Part shown: in pieces, positions 19,216 through 28,391 of the stretch | Layout: each line of letters starts with the position of its first letter | How positions within the stretch are numbered: the first letter of the stretch is position 1 | NCBI RefSeq assembly: GCF_009760915.1 | Contig: NZ_VIDQ01000001.1 | Coordinates: 1-64,000 of the forward strand | Direction of reading: 5' to 3' | DNA length: 64,000 nt | Source of the DNA: Azohydromonas aeria | Lineage (GTDB): Bacteria > Pseudomonadota > Gammaproteobacteria > Burkholderiales > Burkholderiaceae_C | Program-made: the position numbers and the translations under genes | The notes under the pieces: model-generated | The model's input: only the letters and a program-made list of their open reading frames with translations | Database searches by the model: none | What the model was told of the DNA's origin: nothing

Positions 19216-20106
19216 GTGTCAGAGCCGCCTCAATCCGTCAAGTCCCCCTCTGGCAGGATGCCGCGCCTGCCGGCCGAGAAACGCAGCCTGTTCGAGCGGC
19301 TGGTGGAGTTCATCTCGCCGGGGCCCGATTCCAAGGCCGAGCTGATGGAGACGCTGGCCGACGCCGAGCAGCGCGAACTCATCGAGCCGGAGTCGCGCCT
19401 GATGCTCGAAGGCGTGCTGCGCATGGCCGACATGAGCGCCGGCGACGTGATGGTGGCCGCGCCGCGCATGGACCTGCTCGACATCGAGTCGCCCTACGAG
19501 GAGCTTCTGGAGCAGGTCATCGCCGCGGGGCACTCGCGCTTCCCGGTGTTCGACGACCGGCGCGACAACATTATCGGCATCCTCATGGCCAAGGACCTGC
19601 TCAAGCTGCAGCGCGCCCCGGAGCTGAGCCTGCGCACGCTGCTGCGCCCGGCCGTGTTCGTGCCCGAGAGCAAGCGGCTCAACGAGCTGCTGCGCGACTT
19701 CCGCAGCAACCGCAACCACCTGGCCATCGTCATCGACGAGTTCGGCAACACCGCCGGGCTGATCACGATCGAGGACGTGCTGGAGCAGATCGTCGGCGAG
19801 ATCGAGGACGAGTTCGACGACAAGGACGTCGAGAGCGCCGTCTACACGCTGGCCGACGGCAGCTACCGCGTGGCCGGCGACGCCGAGATCGACGCCGTCA
19901 ACGAGGCCTTCGCCGCGGCGCTGCCGCGCGAGGACTTCGACACCATCGGCGGGCTGGTGGCGCACGAGATGGGCCACGTGCCGCGCCGCGGCGAGGCGGT
20001 GGAGATCGGCGCGCTGCGCTTCACGGTCATGCTCACGCGCGGCGGCGCGGTGCGCTGGTTCAAGGTGACGCGCACCGCCCCCGGCGCCGACGCGCCCGCA
20101 TCTTGA
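19216..20106 (+). CDS. corC: CorC/HlyC family transporter-associated protein (CBS pair)
   Basis: 296-aa soluble CorC-type protein without the membrane DUF21 domain. Two CBS domains occupy about residues 75-200 (MVAAPRMDLLDI, HSRFPVFDD, LAIVIDEFGNTAGLITIEDVLEQIVGEI). A C-terminal CorC/HlyC domain follows (YRVAGDAEIDAVNEAF, DTIGGLVAHEMGHVPRRGE). It is linked to magnesium/cobalt efflux and envelope robustness in enterobacteria. The start is the GTG at 19216, which begins the conserved N-terminal region; it lies close behind the divergent COG0523 gene. The stop overlaps lnt as TTGA, so the two are coupled. Confidence 0.92.
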   Translation: MSEPPQSVKSPSGRMPRLPAEKRSLFERLVEFISPGPDSKAELMETLADAEQRELIEPESRLMLEGVLRMADMSAGDVMVAAPRMDLLDIESPYEELLEQVIAAGHSRFPVFDDRRDNIIGILMAKDLLKLQRAPELSLRTLLRPAVFVPESKRLNELLRDFRSNRNHLAIVIDEFGNTAGLITIEDVLEQIVGEIEDEFDDKDVESAVYTLADGSYRVAGDAEIDAVNEAFAAALPREDFDTIGGLVAHEMGHVPRRGEAVEIGALRFTVMLTRGGAVRWFKVTRTAPGADAPAS

Positions 20107-21632
20107 CTGCCGCTGCCTGGATCCGCCGGCTGGAGCCGTTGCTGCTGGCGGCGCTGGGGGCGCTGCATTCGCTGATCTTCGTGCACACGGCGGCCTGGCC
20201 GCTGCAGCTGCTGTGCGTGGCGCTGCTGGCCTGGCGGGTGCAGGCGGCGCCGCCGCGGCGCGCGGCGCTGCTGGGCTGGGCCTTCGGCAGCGCCTGGGTG
20301 GGCGCGGGCACCTGGTGGCTGTTCGTGAGCATGCACCGCTACGGCGGGCTGCCCGCGCCGCTGGCCATGGCCGCGGTGGCGGCGCTGGCGCTGGCGATGG
20401 GGGCGTACCTGGGCGTGGCCATGGGGCTGTACGCGCGGCTGCGGCGCGGCCGCGGCGTGCTGCCCGACGCGCTGCTGTGGGCGGCGCTGTGGCTGCTGGC
20501 GGAGATCGCGCGCGGGACGCTGTTCACGGGCTTCCCGTGGCTGGCCAGCGGCTACGCGCAGGTGGACGCGCCGCTGGCGGTGCTTGCGCCCTGGGTCGGC
20601 GTCTACGGCATCGGCGCGGCGCTGGCGCTGCTGTCGGCGCTGCCGGCGGTGGCCGCGCGCATGGGCGCGCGCGCGCTGGGCCTGTCGCTGGCCGGCGTGG
20701 CGGCCGTGCTGGGGCTGGCCGCGGCGCTGGGGCCGGCGGCCTTCACGCTGGGCCACGGCACGCTGCGCGTGAGCCTGGTGCAGAGCAACGTGGCGCAGGA
20801 CGAGAAATTCGCCGTCGAGCACCTGCCTGGCGCGCTGCAGTGGCTGCGCCAGGCGCTGGACGCGGCCCAGGGCGACCTGGTGGTCGCGCCCGAGACCGCC
20901 ATCCCGTTGCTGCCGCAGCAGTTGCAGGAATTCGACCCGAATTACTGGCCCGCGCTGCGCGAGCGCTTCGAGCACTCGCCGCAGGCCGCGCTCATCGGCG
21001 TGCCGCTGGGCGACTTCGAGCAGGGCTACGCCAACTCGGTGCTGGGGCTGTCCTCGCACACCGCCGACCGCGACCCCTACCGCTACGACAAGGTCCACCT
21101 GGTGCCCTTCGGCGAGTTCATCCCGACGGGGTTCCGCTGGTTCACGCGGCTGATGGAGATCCCGCTGGGCGACTTCGAGCGCGGGCCGCTGAACGCGCCG
21201 TCCTTCGTCGCGCTGGGCCAGCGCCTGGCGCCTAACATCTGCTACGAGGACCTGTTCGGCGAGGAGCTGGCGCAGCGCTTCGGGGAGCCCGCGCACGCGC
21301 CCACGGTGTTCGTCAACGTCAGCAACATCGGCTGGTTCGGCCAGACGGTGGCGCTGCCGCAGCACCTCAACATCAGCCGCATGCGCACGCTGGAGTTCCA
21401 GATCCCGATGCTGCGGGCCACCAACACCGGCGTGACGGCGGTCGTCGACGAGCAGGGGAAGGTGACGGCGCAGCTGCCGTCCTTCACCCGCGGCACGCTC
21501 GACGCCGTGGTGCAGGCGCGCGAGGGCGTCACGCCCTTCGCCTGGTGGGCCGCGCGCGCCGGGCTGTGGCCGCTGCTGCTGGCGGCGCTGGCCACCATCG
21601 CGCTGGTGCTGCTGCGCGTGCGCCGCGCCTGA
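20103..21632 (+). CDS. lnt: Apolipoprotein N-acyltransferase
   Basis: 509-aa inner-membrane enzyme that N-acylates the Cys of diacylated lipoproteins in the periplasm, the last step of lipoprotein maturation. The N-terminal ~200 residues contain about six transmembrane helices; a carbon-nitrogen hydrolase domain follows and a final helix closes the chain. The catalytic triad is visible as Glu264 (VVAPETAIP), Lys330 (YRYDKVHLVPFGEF) and Cys380 (NICYEDLFGEE). The start is the TTG at 20103 overlapping the corC stop. Pairing with corC is the classical order. Confidence 0.96.
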   Translation: MTAAAWIRRLEPLLLAALGALHSLIFVHTAAWPLQLLCVALLAWRVQAAPPRRAALLGWAFGSAWVGAGTWWLFVSMHRYGGLPAPLAMAAVAALALAMGAYLGVAMGLYARLRRGRGVLPDALLWAALWLLAEIARGTLFTGFPWLASGYAQVDAPLAVLAPWVGVYGIGAALALLSALPAVAARMGARALGLSLAGVAAVLGLAAALGPAAFTLGHGTLRVSLVQSNVAQDEKFAVEHLPGALQWLRQALDAAQGDLVVAPETAIPLLPQQLQEFDPNYWPALRERFEHSPQAALIGVPLGDFEQGYANSVLGLSSHTADRDPYRYDKVHLVPFGEFIPTGFRWFTRLMEIPLGDFERGPLNAPSFVALGQRLAPNICYEDLFGEELAQRFGEPAHAPTVFVNVSNIGWFGQTVALPQHLNISRMRTLEFQIPMLRATNTGVTAVVDEQGKVTAQLPSFTRGTLDAVVQAREGVTPFAWWAARAGLWPLLLAALATIALVLLRVRRA

Positions 21633-21672
21633 GACTTGACGCCGGCCCGGGGAGAGGGCCCGGGCGCCACCC

Positions 21673-21678
21673 TAAAAT
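21673..21678 (+). promoter_or_regulatory. Putative -10 box upstream of glyQ
   Basis: TAAAAT at 21673-21678, in the context CCCTAAAATCAAGGG and 29 bases before the glyQ ATG, resembles a sigma-70 -10 element of the kind often seen in Burkholderiales leader regions. No matching -35 at 16-18 bp is obvious, so this is a weak call. Confidence 0.4.
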
Positions 21679-21707
21679 CAAGGGTTTATGTCCGGAACTT
21701 CCACCTC

Positions 21708-22637
21708 ATGGCCACGCTGAGCTTCCAGCAAATCATCCTTCGCCTGCAGGAGTACTGGGGCGCCCAGGGCTGCGCGCTGCTGCAGCCCTACGACATGGAG
21801 GTGGGCGCGGGCACCAGCCACACCGCCACCTTCCTGCGCGCGCTCGGCCCCGAGCCCTGGAAGGCCGGCTACGTGCAGCCCAGCCGCCGCCCCAAGGACG
21901 GGCGCTACGGCGACAACCCGAACCGGCTGCAGCACTACTACCAGTACCAGGTCGTGCTCAAGCCCGCGCCGGCCAACATCCTGGAGCTGTACCTGGGCTC
22001 GCTGGAGGCGCTCGGCTTCGACCTGAAGAAGAACGACATCCGCTTCGTCGAGGACGACTGGGAGAACCCCACGCTGGGCGCCTGGGGCCTGGGCTGGGAG
22101 GTGTGGCTCAACGGCATGGAGGTGACGCAGTTCACCTACTTCCAGCAGGTCGGCGGCATCGACTGCAAGCCCATCACCGGCGAGATCACCTACGGCCTGG
22201 AGCGGCTGGCGATGTACCTGCAGGGCGTGGAGAACGTCTACGACCTGGAGTACACCGAGGGGCTCAAGTACGGCGACGTGTTCCACCAGAACGAGGTCGA
22301 GCAGAGCACCTACAACTTCGAGCACTCCGACGTGGAGTTCCTGCTCACGGCCTTCGGCGCGCACGAGAAGCAGGCGCAGCACCTGGTGGCGCAGCAGCTG
22401 GCGCTGCCGGCCTACGAGCAGGTGCTCAAGGCCGCGCACACCTTCAATTTGCTCGACGCGCGCGGCGCCATCAGCGTGACCGAGCGCGCGGCCTACATCG
22501 GCCGCATCCGCAACCTCGCGCGCTCGGTGGCGGCGAGCTACCTGGACAGCCGCGCGCGCCTGGGCTTCCCCATGGCACCCAAGGCCTGGGCCGACGAGGT
22601 GTCGGCACAACTCGAACTGAAGAAGAAGGCGGCGTGA
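21708..22637 (+). CDS. glyQ: Glycine-tRNA ligase alpha subunit
   Basis: 309-aa class II synthetase alpha chain; with GlyS it forms the bacterial alpha2beta2 glycyl-tRNA synthetase. The conserved start is [19 protein letters not shown], followed by [39 protein letters not shown] and [31 protein letters not shown] in sequence. The ATG at 21708 gives the family start; an upstream in-frame opening of 24 codons was rejected. The stop TGA overlaps the glyS ATG by one base. Confidence 0.98.
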   Translation: MATLSFQQIILRLQEYWGAQGCALLQPYDMEVGAGTSHTATFLRALGPEPWKAGYVQPSRRPKDGRYGDNPNRLQHYYQYQVVLKPAPANILELYLGSLEALGFDLKKNDIRFVEDDWENPTLGAWGLGWEVWLNGMEVTQFTYFQQVGGIDCKPITGEITYGLERLAMYLQGVENVYDLEYTEGLKYGDVFHQNEVEQSTYNFEHSDVEFLLTAFGAHEKQAQHLVAQQLALPAYEQVLKAAHTFNLLDARGAISVTERAAYIGRIRNLARSVAASYLDSRARLGFPMAPKAWADEVSAQLELKKKAA

Positions 22638-24793
22638 TGGCGGCTTCGGACATGAATACCAAGAACCTGCTGGTCGAGCTCTTCGTCGAGGAGCTGCCGC
22701 CCAAGGCGCTGAAGAACCTGGGCGAGGCTTTCACGCAAGGGCTGCTCAAGGGCCTGCAGGCCGCCGGCCTGGCCGGCGCGGACGCGGTGGCGACGCCCTT
22801 TGCCTCGCCGCGCCGCCTGGCCGCGCACGTCACCGCCGTGGCCGCGCAAGCCGCCGACCGCGAGCAGCTCGTGAAGCTGATGCCCGTGGCCGTGGCGCTC
22901 GATGCCGAGGGCCAGCCCACGCCGGCGCTGCTCAAGAAGCTCGGCGCGCTGGGCGCCGACGCCTCGGTGCTGCCGCAACTGCAGCGCCGCCCCGACGGCA
23001 AGGCCGAGGCGCTGTTCCTGCAGAGCACGCTGCGCGGCGCCGCGCTGGCCGAAGGGCTGCAGAAGGCGCTCGACGACACGCTGGCAAAGCTGCCCATTCC
23101 GAAGGTCATGAGCTACCAGCTCGCCGACGGCTGGAGCAGCGTGAACTTCGTGCGCCCGGCGCATGCGCTGGTGGCGCTGCACGGCGCCGACGTGGTGCCG
23201 GTGCAGGCGCTGGGCCTGCAGGCCGGGCGCGCCACGCACGGCCACCGCTTCGAGGCCGCGGCCGACCCGGTGCAGCTGCGCGACGCCGACGGCTACGCGC
23301 CGCAGCTGCAGGAGGAGGGCGCCGTCATCGCCAGCTTCGCGGACCGCCGTGCCGACATCGCGCGCCAGCTGCAGGAGGCTGCCGCGCGCGAGGGCCTGCA
23401 GCCCATCGAGGACGAGGCGCTGCTCGACGAGGTCACGGCGCTGGTGGAGCGGCCCAACGTGCTGACCTGCCAGTTCGAGAAGGAATTCCTCGAAGTGCCG
23501 CAGGAGTGCCTCATCCTGACGATGAAGGCCAACCAGAAGTACTTCCCGCTGCTCGACGCCGCCGGCCGGCTGACCCACCGCTTCCTGGTGGTCAGCAACA
23601 TCCGCCCGGACGACGCCAGCGCCGTGGTGCAGGGCAACGAGCGCGTGGTGCGCCCGCGCCTGGCCGACGCCAAGTTCTTCTTCGACCAGGACCGCAAGAA
23701 GACGCTGGCCTCGCGCGTGCCCGCGCTGGCCAAGGTGGTCTACCACGGCAAGCTCGGCACGCAGGGCCAGCGCGCCGAGCGCGTGCAGGCCATCGGCCAC
23801 GCCATCGTCAACCAGCTGCGCCTGGCCACGGTGCCGTACACGGTCGAGGCCAAGGACGAGTTCGACGTGCTCGACAGCAAGGTGCGAGAGGCCGCGCTGC
23901 TGGCCAAGACCGACCTGGTCACGGACATGGTGGGCGAGTTCCCGGAGCTGCAGGGGATCATGGGCGGCTACTACGCGCGCCACGAGGGCCTGCGCGACGG
24001 CGTGGCCATCGCCATCGAGGACCACTACAAGCCGCGCTTCGCCGGCGACGTGCTGCCGCGCAACCACACCGGCACGGTGCTGGCGCTGGCCGACAAGCTG
24101 GAGACGCTGGTGGGCCTCTTCGGCATCGGCCAGCTGCCCACCGGCGACAAGGACCCGTTCGCGCTGCGCCGCCACGCGCTGGGCGTGATCCGGCTGCTCG
24201 TCGAGAAGAACCTGCCGCTGGCGCTGCCGGAGCTGCTGGCGCAGGCGGTGCCGCCCTTCGGCGAGCTGGTCACGAACCCCGTGGCGCCGCTGCAGGACTT
24301 CATGTTCGACCGCCTGGCGGTGTCCCTGCGCGAGCAGGGCTACAGCGCGCAGGAAGTGGACGCGGTGCTGGCGCTGCGCCCCGAGCGCCTGGGCCAGGTG
24401 CCCAAGCGGCTGGCGGCGGTGCGCGCCTTCTCCGGGCTGCCCGAAGCCGCCGCGCTGGCCGCGGCCAACAAGCGCATCGCCAACATCCTGAAGAAGTCGG
24501 CCGAGCCGGCGCCGGCCGCAGTCAACGCCGAGCTGCTGCGCGAGCCCGCGGAACAGGCGCTGGCCAGCCAGCTGCGCGCCGTCCAGCCGGGTGCCGACAG
24601 CCTGTTCGAGCAGGGCGAGTACACCGCGTCGCTGCAGGCGCTGGCCGCGCTCAAGGCGCCGGTGGACGCGTTCTTCGACCACGTCATGGTCAACGCCGAG
24701 GACGCGGCGCTGCGCGCCAACCGGCTGGCGCTGCTGTCGGCACTGCACGCGGCCATGAACCGCGTGGCCGACCTGTCGCGGCTGGCGCAATGA
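22637..24793 (+). CDS. glyS: Glycine-tRNA ligase beta subunit
   Basis: 718-aa beta chain of the tetrameric glycyl-tRNA synthetase, which binds tRNA-Gly. Recognisable pieces are LLVELFVEELPPKALKNLGE at the N-terminus, MTMKANQKYFPL-type core (LTMKANQKYFPLLDAAG), RLADAKFFFDQDRKK, YHGKLGTQGQR, a central HD-like segment (YYARHEGL) and a C-terminal DALR-type anticodon-binding region. It starts one base inside the glyQ stop and ends overlapping the next gene by four bases (ATGA). Confidence 0.98.
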   Translation: MAASDMNTKNLLVELFVEELPPKALKNLGEAFTQGLLKGLQAAGLAGADAVATPFASPRRLAAHVTAVAAQAADREQLVKLMPVAVALDAEGQPTPALLKKLGALGADASVLPQLQRRPDGKAEALFLQSTLRGAALAEGLQKALDDTLAKLPIPKVMSYQLADGWSSVNFVRPAHALVALHGADVVPVQALGLQAGRATHGHRFEAAADPVQLRDADGYAPQLQEEGAVIASFADRRADIARQLQEAAAREGLQPIEDEALLDEVTALVERPNVLTCQFEKEFLEVPQECLILTMKANQKYFPLLDAAGRLTHRFLVVSNIRPDDASAVVQGNERVVRPRLADAKFFFDQDRKKTLASRVPALAKVVYHGKLGTQGQRAERVQAIGHAIVNQLRLATVPYTVEAKDEFDVLDSKVREAALLAKTDLVTDMVGEFPELQGIMGGYYARHEGLRDGVAIAIEDHYKPRFAGDVLPRNHTGTVLALADKLETLVGLFGIGQLPTGDKDPFALRRHALGVIRLLVEKNLPLALPELLAQAVPPFGELVTNPVAPLQDFMFDRLAVSLREQGYSAQEVDAVLALRPERLGQVPKRLAAVRAFSGLPEAAALAAANKRIANILKKSAEPAPAAVNAELLREPAEQALASQLRAVQPGADSLFEQGEYTASLQALAALKAPVDAFFDHVMVNAEDAALRANRLALLSALHAAMNRVADLSRLAQ

Positions 24794-25395
24794 ACCCCAT
24801 CCCGAAACTCGTCATCCTCGGTCGCGACGGCATCCTCAACCAGTACCGCGACGACCACGTCAAGGAGCCTTCGGAGTGGGTGCCGGTGCCCGGCGCGCTG
24901 GAGGCCGTGGCGCGGCTCAACCATGCCGGCTGGCACGCGGTGGTGGCCACCAACCAGGCCGGCATCGGGCGCGGGATGATCGACATGGCCTCGCTCAATG
25001 CCGTGCACGCGCACATGATGAAGACGCTGGTGGCCAACGGCGCGCGGGTGGACGCGGTGTTCCTGTGCCCGCACACGCCCGAGGACCGCTGCGACTGCCG
25101 CAAGCCGCTGCCCGGGCTGATGCTCGACATCGGCCGCCGCTACGGCGCGGACCTGACGCAGGTGCCGCTGGTGGGCGACACCGCGCGCGACATGCTCGCC
25201 GCGCGCGCCGCGGGCTGCCAGCCGCACCTGCTGCGCAGCGGCCGCGGCGCGTCGCTCGACGAGGCGCAGCTGCAGCAGCTCGCCGCCCAGGTGCCCGGGC
25301 TGATGGTGCACGCCGACCTCTCGGCCTTTGCCGACTACCTGCTCGAGCGCGAGCGCCCCGAGCGCTTCGGCGCCGAAGTCGAAGGAGGCCGCTGA
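24790..25395 (+). CDS. gmhB: GmhB-like HAD phosphatase with a substituted nucleophile
   Basis: 201-aa HAD-superfamily protein of the D-glycero-D-manno-heptose 1,7-bisphosphate 7-phosphatase family (LPS inner-core heptose synthesis). Motif II VVATNQAG, the zinc ligands in LCPHTPEDRCDCRKP, the motif III Lys and motif IV LVGDTARDM are present. The DxDG nucleophile motif, expected as LDRDG, reads LGRDG here: Gly11 replaces the aspartate that forms the phospho-enzyme, while Asp13 remains. The DNA at 24820-24828 (GGT CGC GAC) supports this directly. It either is inactive or has changed mechanism, or the base call is wrong. It is coupled to glyS by ATGA and followed by plsC. Confidence 0.88.
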   Translation: MNPIPKLVILGRDGILNQYRDDHVKEPSEWVPVPGALEAVARLNHAGWHAVVATNQAGIGRGMIDMASLNAVHAHMMKTLVANGARVDAVFLCPHTPEDRCDCRKPLPGLMLDIGRRYGADLTQVPLVGDTARDMLAARAAGCQPHLLRSGRGASLDEAQLQQLAAQVPGLMVHADLSAFADYLLERERPERFGAEVEGGR

Positions 25396-25396
25396 C

Positions 25397-26182
25397 ATGG
25401 GCCGTCTGCTGTCCATCGTGCGCTCGGCGCTGTACCTCGTCTTCCTGGCCGTGACCGTCATCCCGTGGGCGCTGGCGGTGATGCTGGTGTCGATCTTCCG
25501 GCGCGGCGACCCGGTGTACTGGATGTGCGCGGGCTGGCTGCGCCTGGCCATCTGGGGCGCGCGCATCATCTGCGGCGTGCGCTGGCGCGTGCAGGGCCTG
25601 CAGCACCTGCCCCAGGGCAAGACCGAGGCGGTGCTGCTGGCGGCCAAGCACCAGTCCACCTGGGAAACCTTCGCGTTTCCCGCGCTGATGCCGCACCCGC
25701 TGGCCTACGTGTTCAAGCGCGAGCTGCTCTACATCCCGTTCTTCGGCTGGGCCATGGCGCGGCTGGACATGATCCACATCGACCGCGCCAAGCGCACCGA
25801 GGCCTGGAACAAGGTTGCCTCGCAGGGCCGCAAGTTCATGGCGCGCGGCACCTGGGTGATCATGTTCCCCGAGGGCACGCGCACGCCGCGCGGCGAGCAG
25901 GCGCGCTACCAGAGCGGCGCGGCGCGCCTGGCGCTGGCAGCGGGCGTGCCGCTGGTGCCCATTGCCGTGACCTCGGCGCGCTGCTGGCCGCGCAAGAGCT
26001 GGCTGCTCAAGCCGGGCGTGATCGACATCTCCATCGGCGCGCCCATCGCCGTGCAGGGCCGCAGCCCCGACTCGCTCACGCGCGAGGTGGAGGGCTGGAT
26101 CGAGGCCGAGATGCGCCGCCTCGATCCCGAGGCCTACGCCGCGGCCGAGCCGCGGCAGCCCGCCGCCACCGCGCAGTCCTGA
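25397..26182 (+). CDS. plsC: 1-acyl-sn-glycerol-3-phosphate acyltransferase
   Basis: 261-aa membrane-associated acyltransferase adding the second acyl chain to make phosphatidic acid. One N-terminal hydrophobic helix (about 10-33) anchors it. The catalytic block is HQSTWE at 85-90 (an HX4E version of the usual HX4D), followed by FKRELLYIPFFGW, and the glycerophosphate-binding FPEGTR at 157-162. The C-terminus is Ala/Pro low complexity. The ATG lies one base past the gmhB stop, with GGAGG upstream inside gmhB. Confidence 0.95.
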   Translation: MGRLLSIVRSALYLVFLAVTVIPWALAVMLVSIFRRGDPVYWMCAGWLRLAIWGARIICGVRWRVQGLQHLPQGKTEAVLLAAKHQSTWETFAFPALMPHPLAYVFKRELLYIPFFGWAMARLDMIHIDRAKRTEAWNKVASQGRKFMARGTWVIMFPEGTRTPRGEQARYQSGAARLALAAGVPLVPIAVTSARCWPRKSWLLKPGVIDISIGAPIAVQGRSPDSLTREVEGWIEAEMRRLDPEAYAAAEPRQPAATAQS

Positions 26183-26183
26183 G

Positions 26184-26993
26184 TTGAGCCCGCGCGCGCC
26201 GCGTTCCCACGACGACGCCGCCGCCGCGCCGGCCCGGGCGCGCGACGCCGAGGCCTCCACCCCGGCGCTGTGGCGCCATCCCGAGGCGCGGCATGCCGTG
26301 GCGCTGCCGGGCGCGGAGGTGGCCTACGCGCTCAAGCGCAGCAGCCGGCGCAGCATCGGGCTGGTGGTCGATGCGCAGGGCCTGCGCGTGGCCGCGCCGC
26401 GCGCGGCCACCCTGGCGCAGGTGGAGCAGGTGCTGCGCACCAAGGCGGCGTGGATCCTGCGCCACCTCGCCGCGCAGCAGGACCAGGCGCTGCGCCGCCG
26501 CGCCGCGCAGCCGGTGTGGGGACCGCAGGCGACGCTGCCCTGGCTGGGCGGGACGTTGCGGCTGCAACCGGATGCGATCGACTGGCGGCTCGACGTCGAG
26601 GCCGCGCTGCTGCACATGCCGCTGGCCGCCGACGCGCCGCCGGCGCAGTGGGCCGCCGCGCTGCGCGGCTGGGTGCAGGCGCGGGCGCTGGAGCTGTTCC
26701 GCCAGCGCCTGTCGCTGTACGCGCCGCGCCTGGGCGTGCGCCCGACGCGGCTGTCGCTGTCGGCCGCGGCCACGCGCTGGGGCAGCGCCAGCGCCGGCGG
26801 CGCGATCCGGCTCAACTGGCGCCTGGCGCACCTGGCGCTGCCGCTCATCGACTACGTGGTCGTGCACGAGCTGGCGCACCTGCGCGAAATGAACCACAGC
26901 ACCGCCTTCTGGGCTCACGTGCGCGCCGTGCTGCCCGACTTCGCCCAGCGCCGCGCCGCGCTGCGCGCCGCGGTGCTGCCGCTGCTGGAGTGA
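26184..26993 (+). CDS. YgjP-like zinc metallopeptidase (DUF45/SprT-like)
   Basis: 269 aa of the YgjP/DUF45 family. The zinc site is HELAHLREMNHSTAFW: HExxH plus a third His six residues on. Upstream is the family pattern KRSSRRSIGLVVDAQGLRV and a TRWGSASAGGAIRLNWRL segment. The physiological substrate of the family is not settled. The start is a TTG at 26184, one base past the plsC stop; no better ATG is available near the conserved N-terminus. It closes the corC-to-plsC run. Confidence 0.87.
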   Translation: MSPRAPRSHDDAAAAPARARDAEASTPALWRHPEARHAVALPGAEVAYALKRSSRRSIGLVVDAQGLRVAAPRAATLAQVEQVLRTKAAWILRHLAAQQDQALRRRAAQPVWGPQATLPWLGGTLRLQPDAIDWRLDVEAALLHMPLAADAPPAQWAAALRGWVQARALELFRQRLSLYAPRLGVRPTRLSLSAAATRWGSASAGGAIRLNWRLAHLALPLIDYVVVHELAHLREMNHSTAFWAHVRAVLPDFAQRRAALRAAVLPLLE

Positions 26994-27191
26994 GAAAGCC
27001 TGGCGGCGGCGCGCGCAAGCCGGGCCGCACGGGGCGCTTGCAATAGCGCAGAAACGTGGCGTTCAGCACACGGCATCCCCCTCTTGGGGGGAGCGGGGAT
27101 GCGGGGGTGGGCCCAGACTGGCGGCTCGCTGTCCATGACGGCGTGCACCGAGGGAGGAGGCCGCGTCCGACGGCGAGGGCGGTGCACCGGC
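26994..27191. other. Non-coding GC-rich gap with small dyads
   Basis: This gap between the YgjP-like gene and the terminator holds no credible gene. GCATCCCC (27071-27078) and GGGGATGC (27095-27102 region) can pair around a G-rich loop, and GGTGCAC-like words recur near 27141 and 27181. It could be 3' UTR structure or a small RNA; nothing more can be supported. Confidence 0.3.
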
Positions 27192-27229
27192 AGGGCCTGT
27201 CCGCATGTGCGGGCAGGCCCTTCTTTTTT
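27192..27229 (+). terminator. Intrinsic terminator
   Basis: A GC-rich hairpin from 27192 to 27221 (AGGGCCTGTCCGCA paired with TGCGGGCAGGCCCT, one G-T wobble) is followed by a run of six T at 27224-27229. It lies between the end of the plus-strand corC-plsC-YgjP run and the convergent MBL gene, and serves the plus strand. Confidence 0.88.
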
Positions 27230-27251
27230 GCCCGCGTTGCCGTCGCCGCCG

Positions 27252-28325
27252 TCAGGCGGCCCCGGGCAGGGCGAAGCGCCACACGCCGTCGTCGCCGAGG
27301 CGGCGCTCAAGCCGGCCGCCGTGCCACAGCGCGTGCAGGTGCGCGATGACCTCGCCCAGGGCGAAGGTGGTCTGGTGCAGGTCCATCGGGCGGCGGAACA
27401 GCACCGGCAGCAGCGCCGCGGCATGCAGCGGCTCGCGCGCGCAGGCGTCGAGCACTTCCTGCAGCCGCGCCGCATGGTGCTCGCGCAACTGCTGCACGCG
27501 CGCCCCGATGCCCGTGAAGGGCTTGCCGTGCGAGGGCAGCACGAGCGTGTCGCCGGGCAGCTGCGCCAGGCGCTCCAGCGAGGCCAGGTACAGCGGCAGC
27601 GGGTCGGCCTCGGGCTCGAGGTCGACGACGCTGACGTTGGTGGAGATGCGCGGCAGCAGCATGTCGCCGGAGATCAGCACGCCCAGCGCCGGGCAGTGCA
27701 GGCTGATGTGCTCGGGCGCGTGGCCGTGGCCGGCGATGCAGTGCCACTCGTGGCCGCCGACGAGCAGGCGCTGCCCGTCGATCAGGCGCCGGAACTGCGC
27801 CGGCACCTCCCGCACCATGCTGGCGTAGAAGTTGCCGCGCTGGCGCACCTCGTCCAGCGCGGTCGCATCCGACAGGCCGTGGCAGTGGAAGAACTCGGCC
27901 GCGGCCTCGCCGCCGTGGCCCGTGGTGCTGCGGCTGCCCTGGCAGGCCGCGAGGTAGTCGGTGGCGCTGATCCACAGCCGGCAGTCCCAGCGCGCGGTGA
28001 GCCACTGCGCCAGGCCAATGTGGTCGGGGTGCATGTGCGTGACCACCACGCGCAGCAGCGGCAGGCCGTCGAGGGCGTGCTCGAAGAGCTGCTCCCAGGC
28101 CGCGCGCGTGGCGTCGTTGGCGATGCCGGTGTCCACCACCGTCCAGCCCTCGACGCCGTCGATGCGGTCGCGCAGCAGCCAGAGGTTGACGTGGTCCAGC
28201 GCGAAGGGCAGCTCCATGCGCACCCAGCGCACGCCCGGGGCGATGTCGAGGGTGCGTCCGGTGGCGGGAAGCTGCTCGCCCAGCGGGTAGTGCAGCGCTT
28301 GTGCTTGTTCCTGCGAATGGCTCAT
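27252..28325 (-). CDS. MBL-fold metallo-hydrolase
   Basis: 357-aa metallo-beta-lactamase-fold hydrolase. The metal-binding signature is VVTHMHPDHIGLA, with further ligands in CIAGHGHAPEHISL, LISGDMLLP and LVLPSHGKPFTGI. A helical C-terminal region (~90 residues, winged-helix-like) resembles glyoxalase II/LACTB2-type proteins. The ATG at 28325 begins MSHSQEQAQALHYP. The substrate (thioester, nucleotide or other) is not deducible. It is divergent from the PaaI thioesterase gene with 66 bases between. Confidence 0.88.
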   Translation of the reverse strand: MSHSQEQAQALHYPLGEQLPATGRTLDIAPGVRWVRMELPFALDHVNLWLLRDRIDGVEGWTVVDTGIANDATRAAWEQLFEHALDGLPLLRVVVTHMHPDHIGLAQWLTARWDCRLWISATDYLAACQGSRSTTGHGGEAAAEFFHCHGLSDATALDEVRQRGNFYASMVREVPAQFRRLIDGQRLLVGGHEWHCIAGHGHAPEHISLHCPALGVLISGDMLLPRISTNVSVVDLEPEADPLPLYLASLERLAQLPGDTLVLPSHGKPFTGIGARVQQLREHHAARLQEVLDACAREPLHAAALLPVLFRRPMDLHQTTFALGEVIAHLHALWHGGRLERRLGDDGVWRFALPGAA

Positions 28326-28351
28326 GCGCGGGCAGTGTAGCGAGGCCCCCC

Positions 28352-28357
28352 TAGAAT
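28352..28357 (+). promoter_or_regulatory. Putative -10 box upstream of the PaaI-type thioesterase
   Basis: TAGAAT at 28352-28357 lies 34 bases before the thioesterase ATG, in the same CTAGAATCCGG context type as the glyQ leader. A convincing -35 was not found. Confidence 0.35.
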
Positions 28358-28391
28358 CCGGGGACTGCCGCCGAGTACCCGGAGAGGATTG

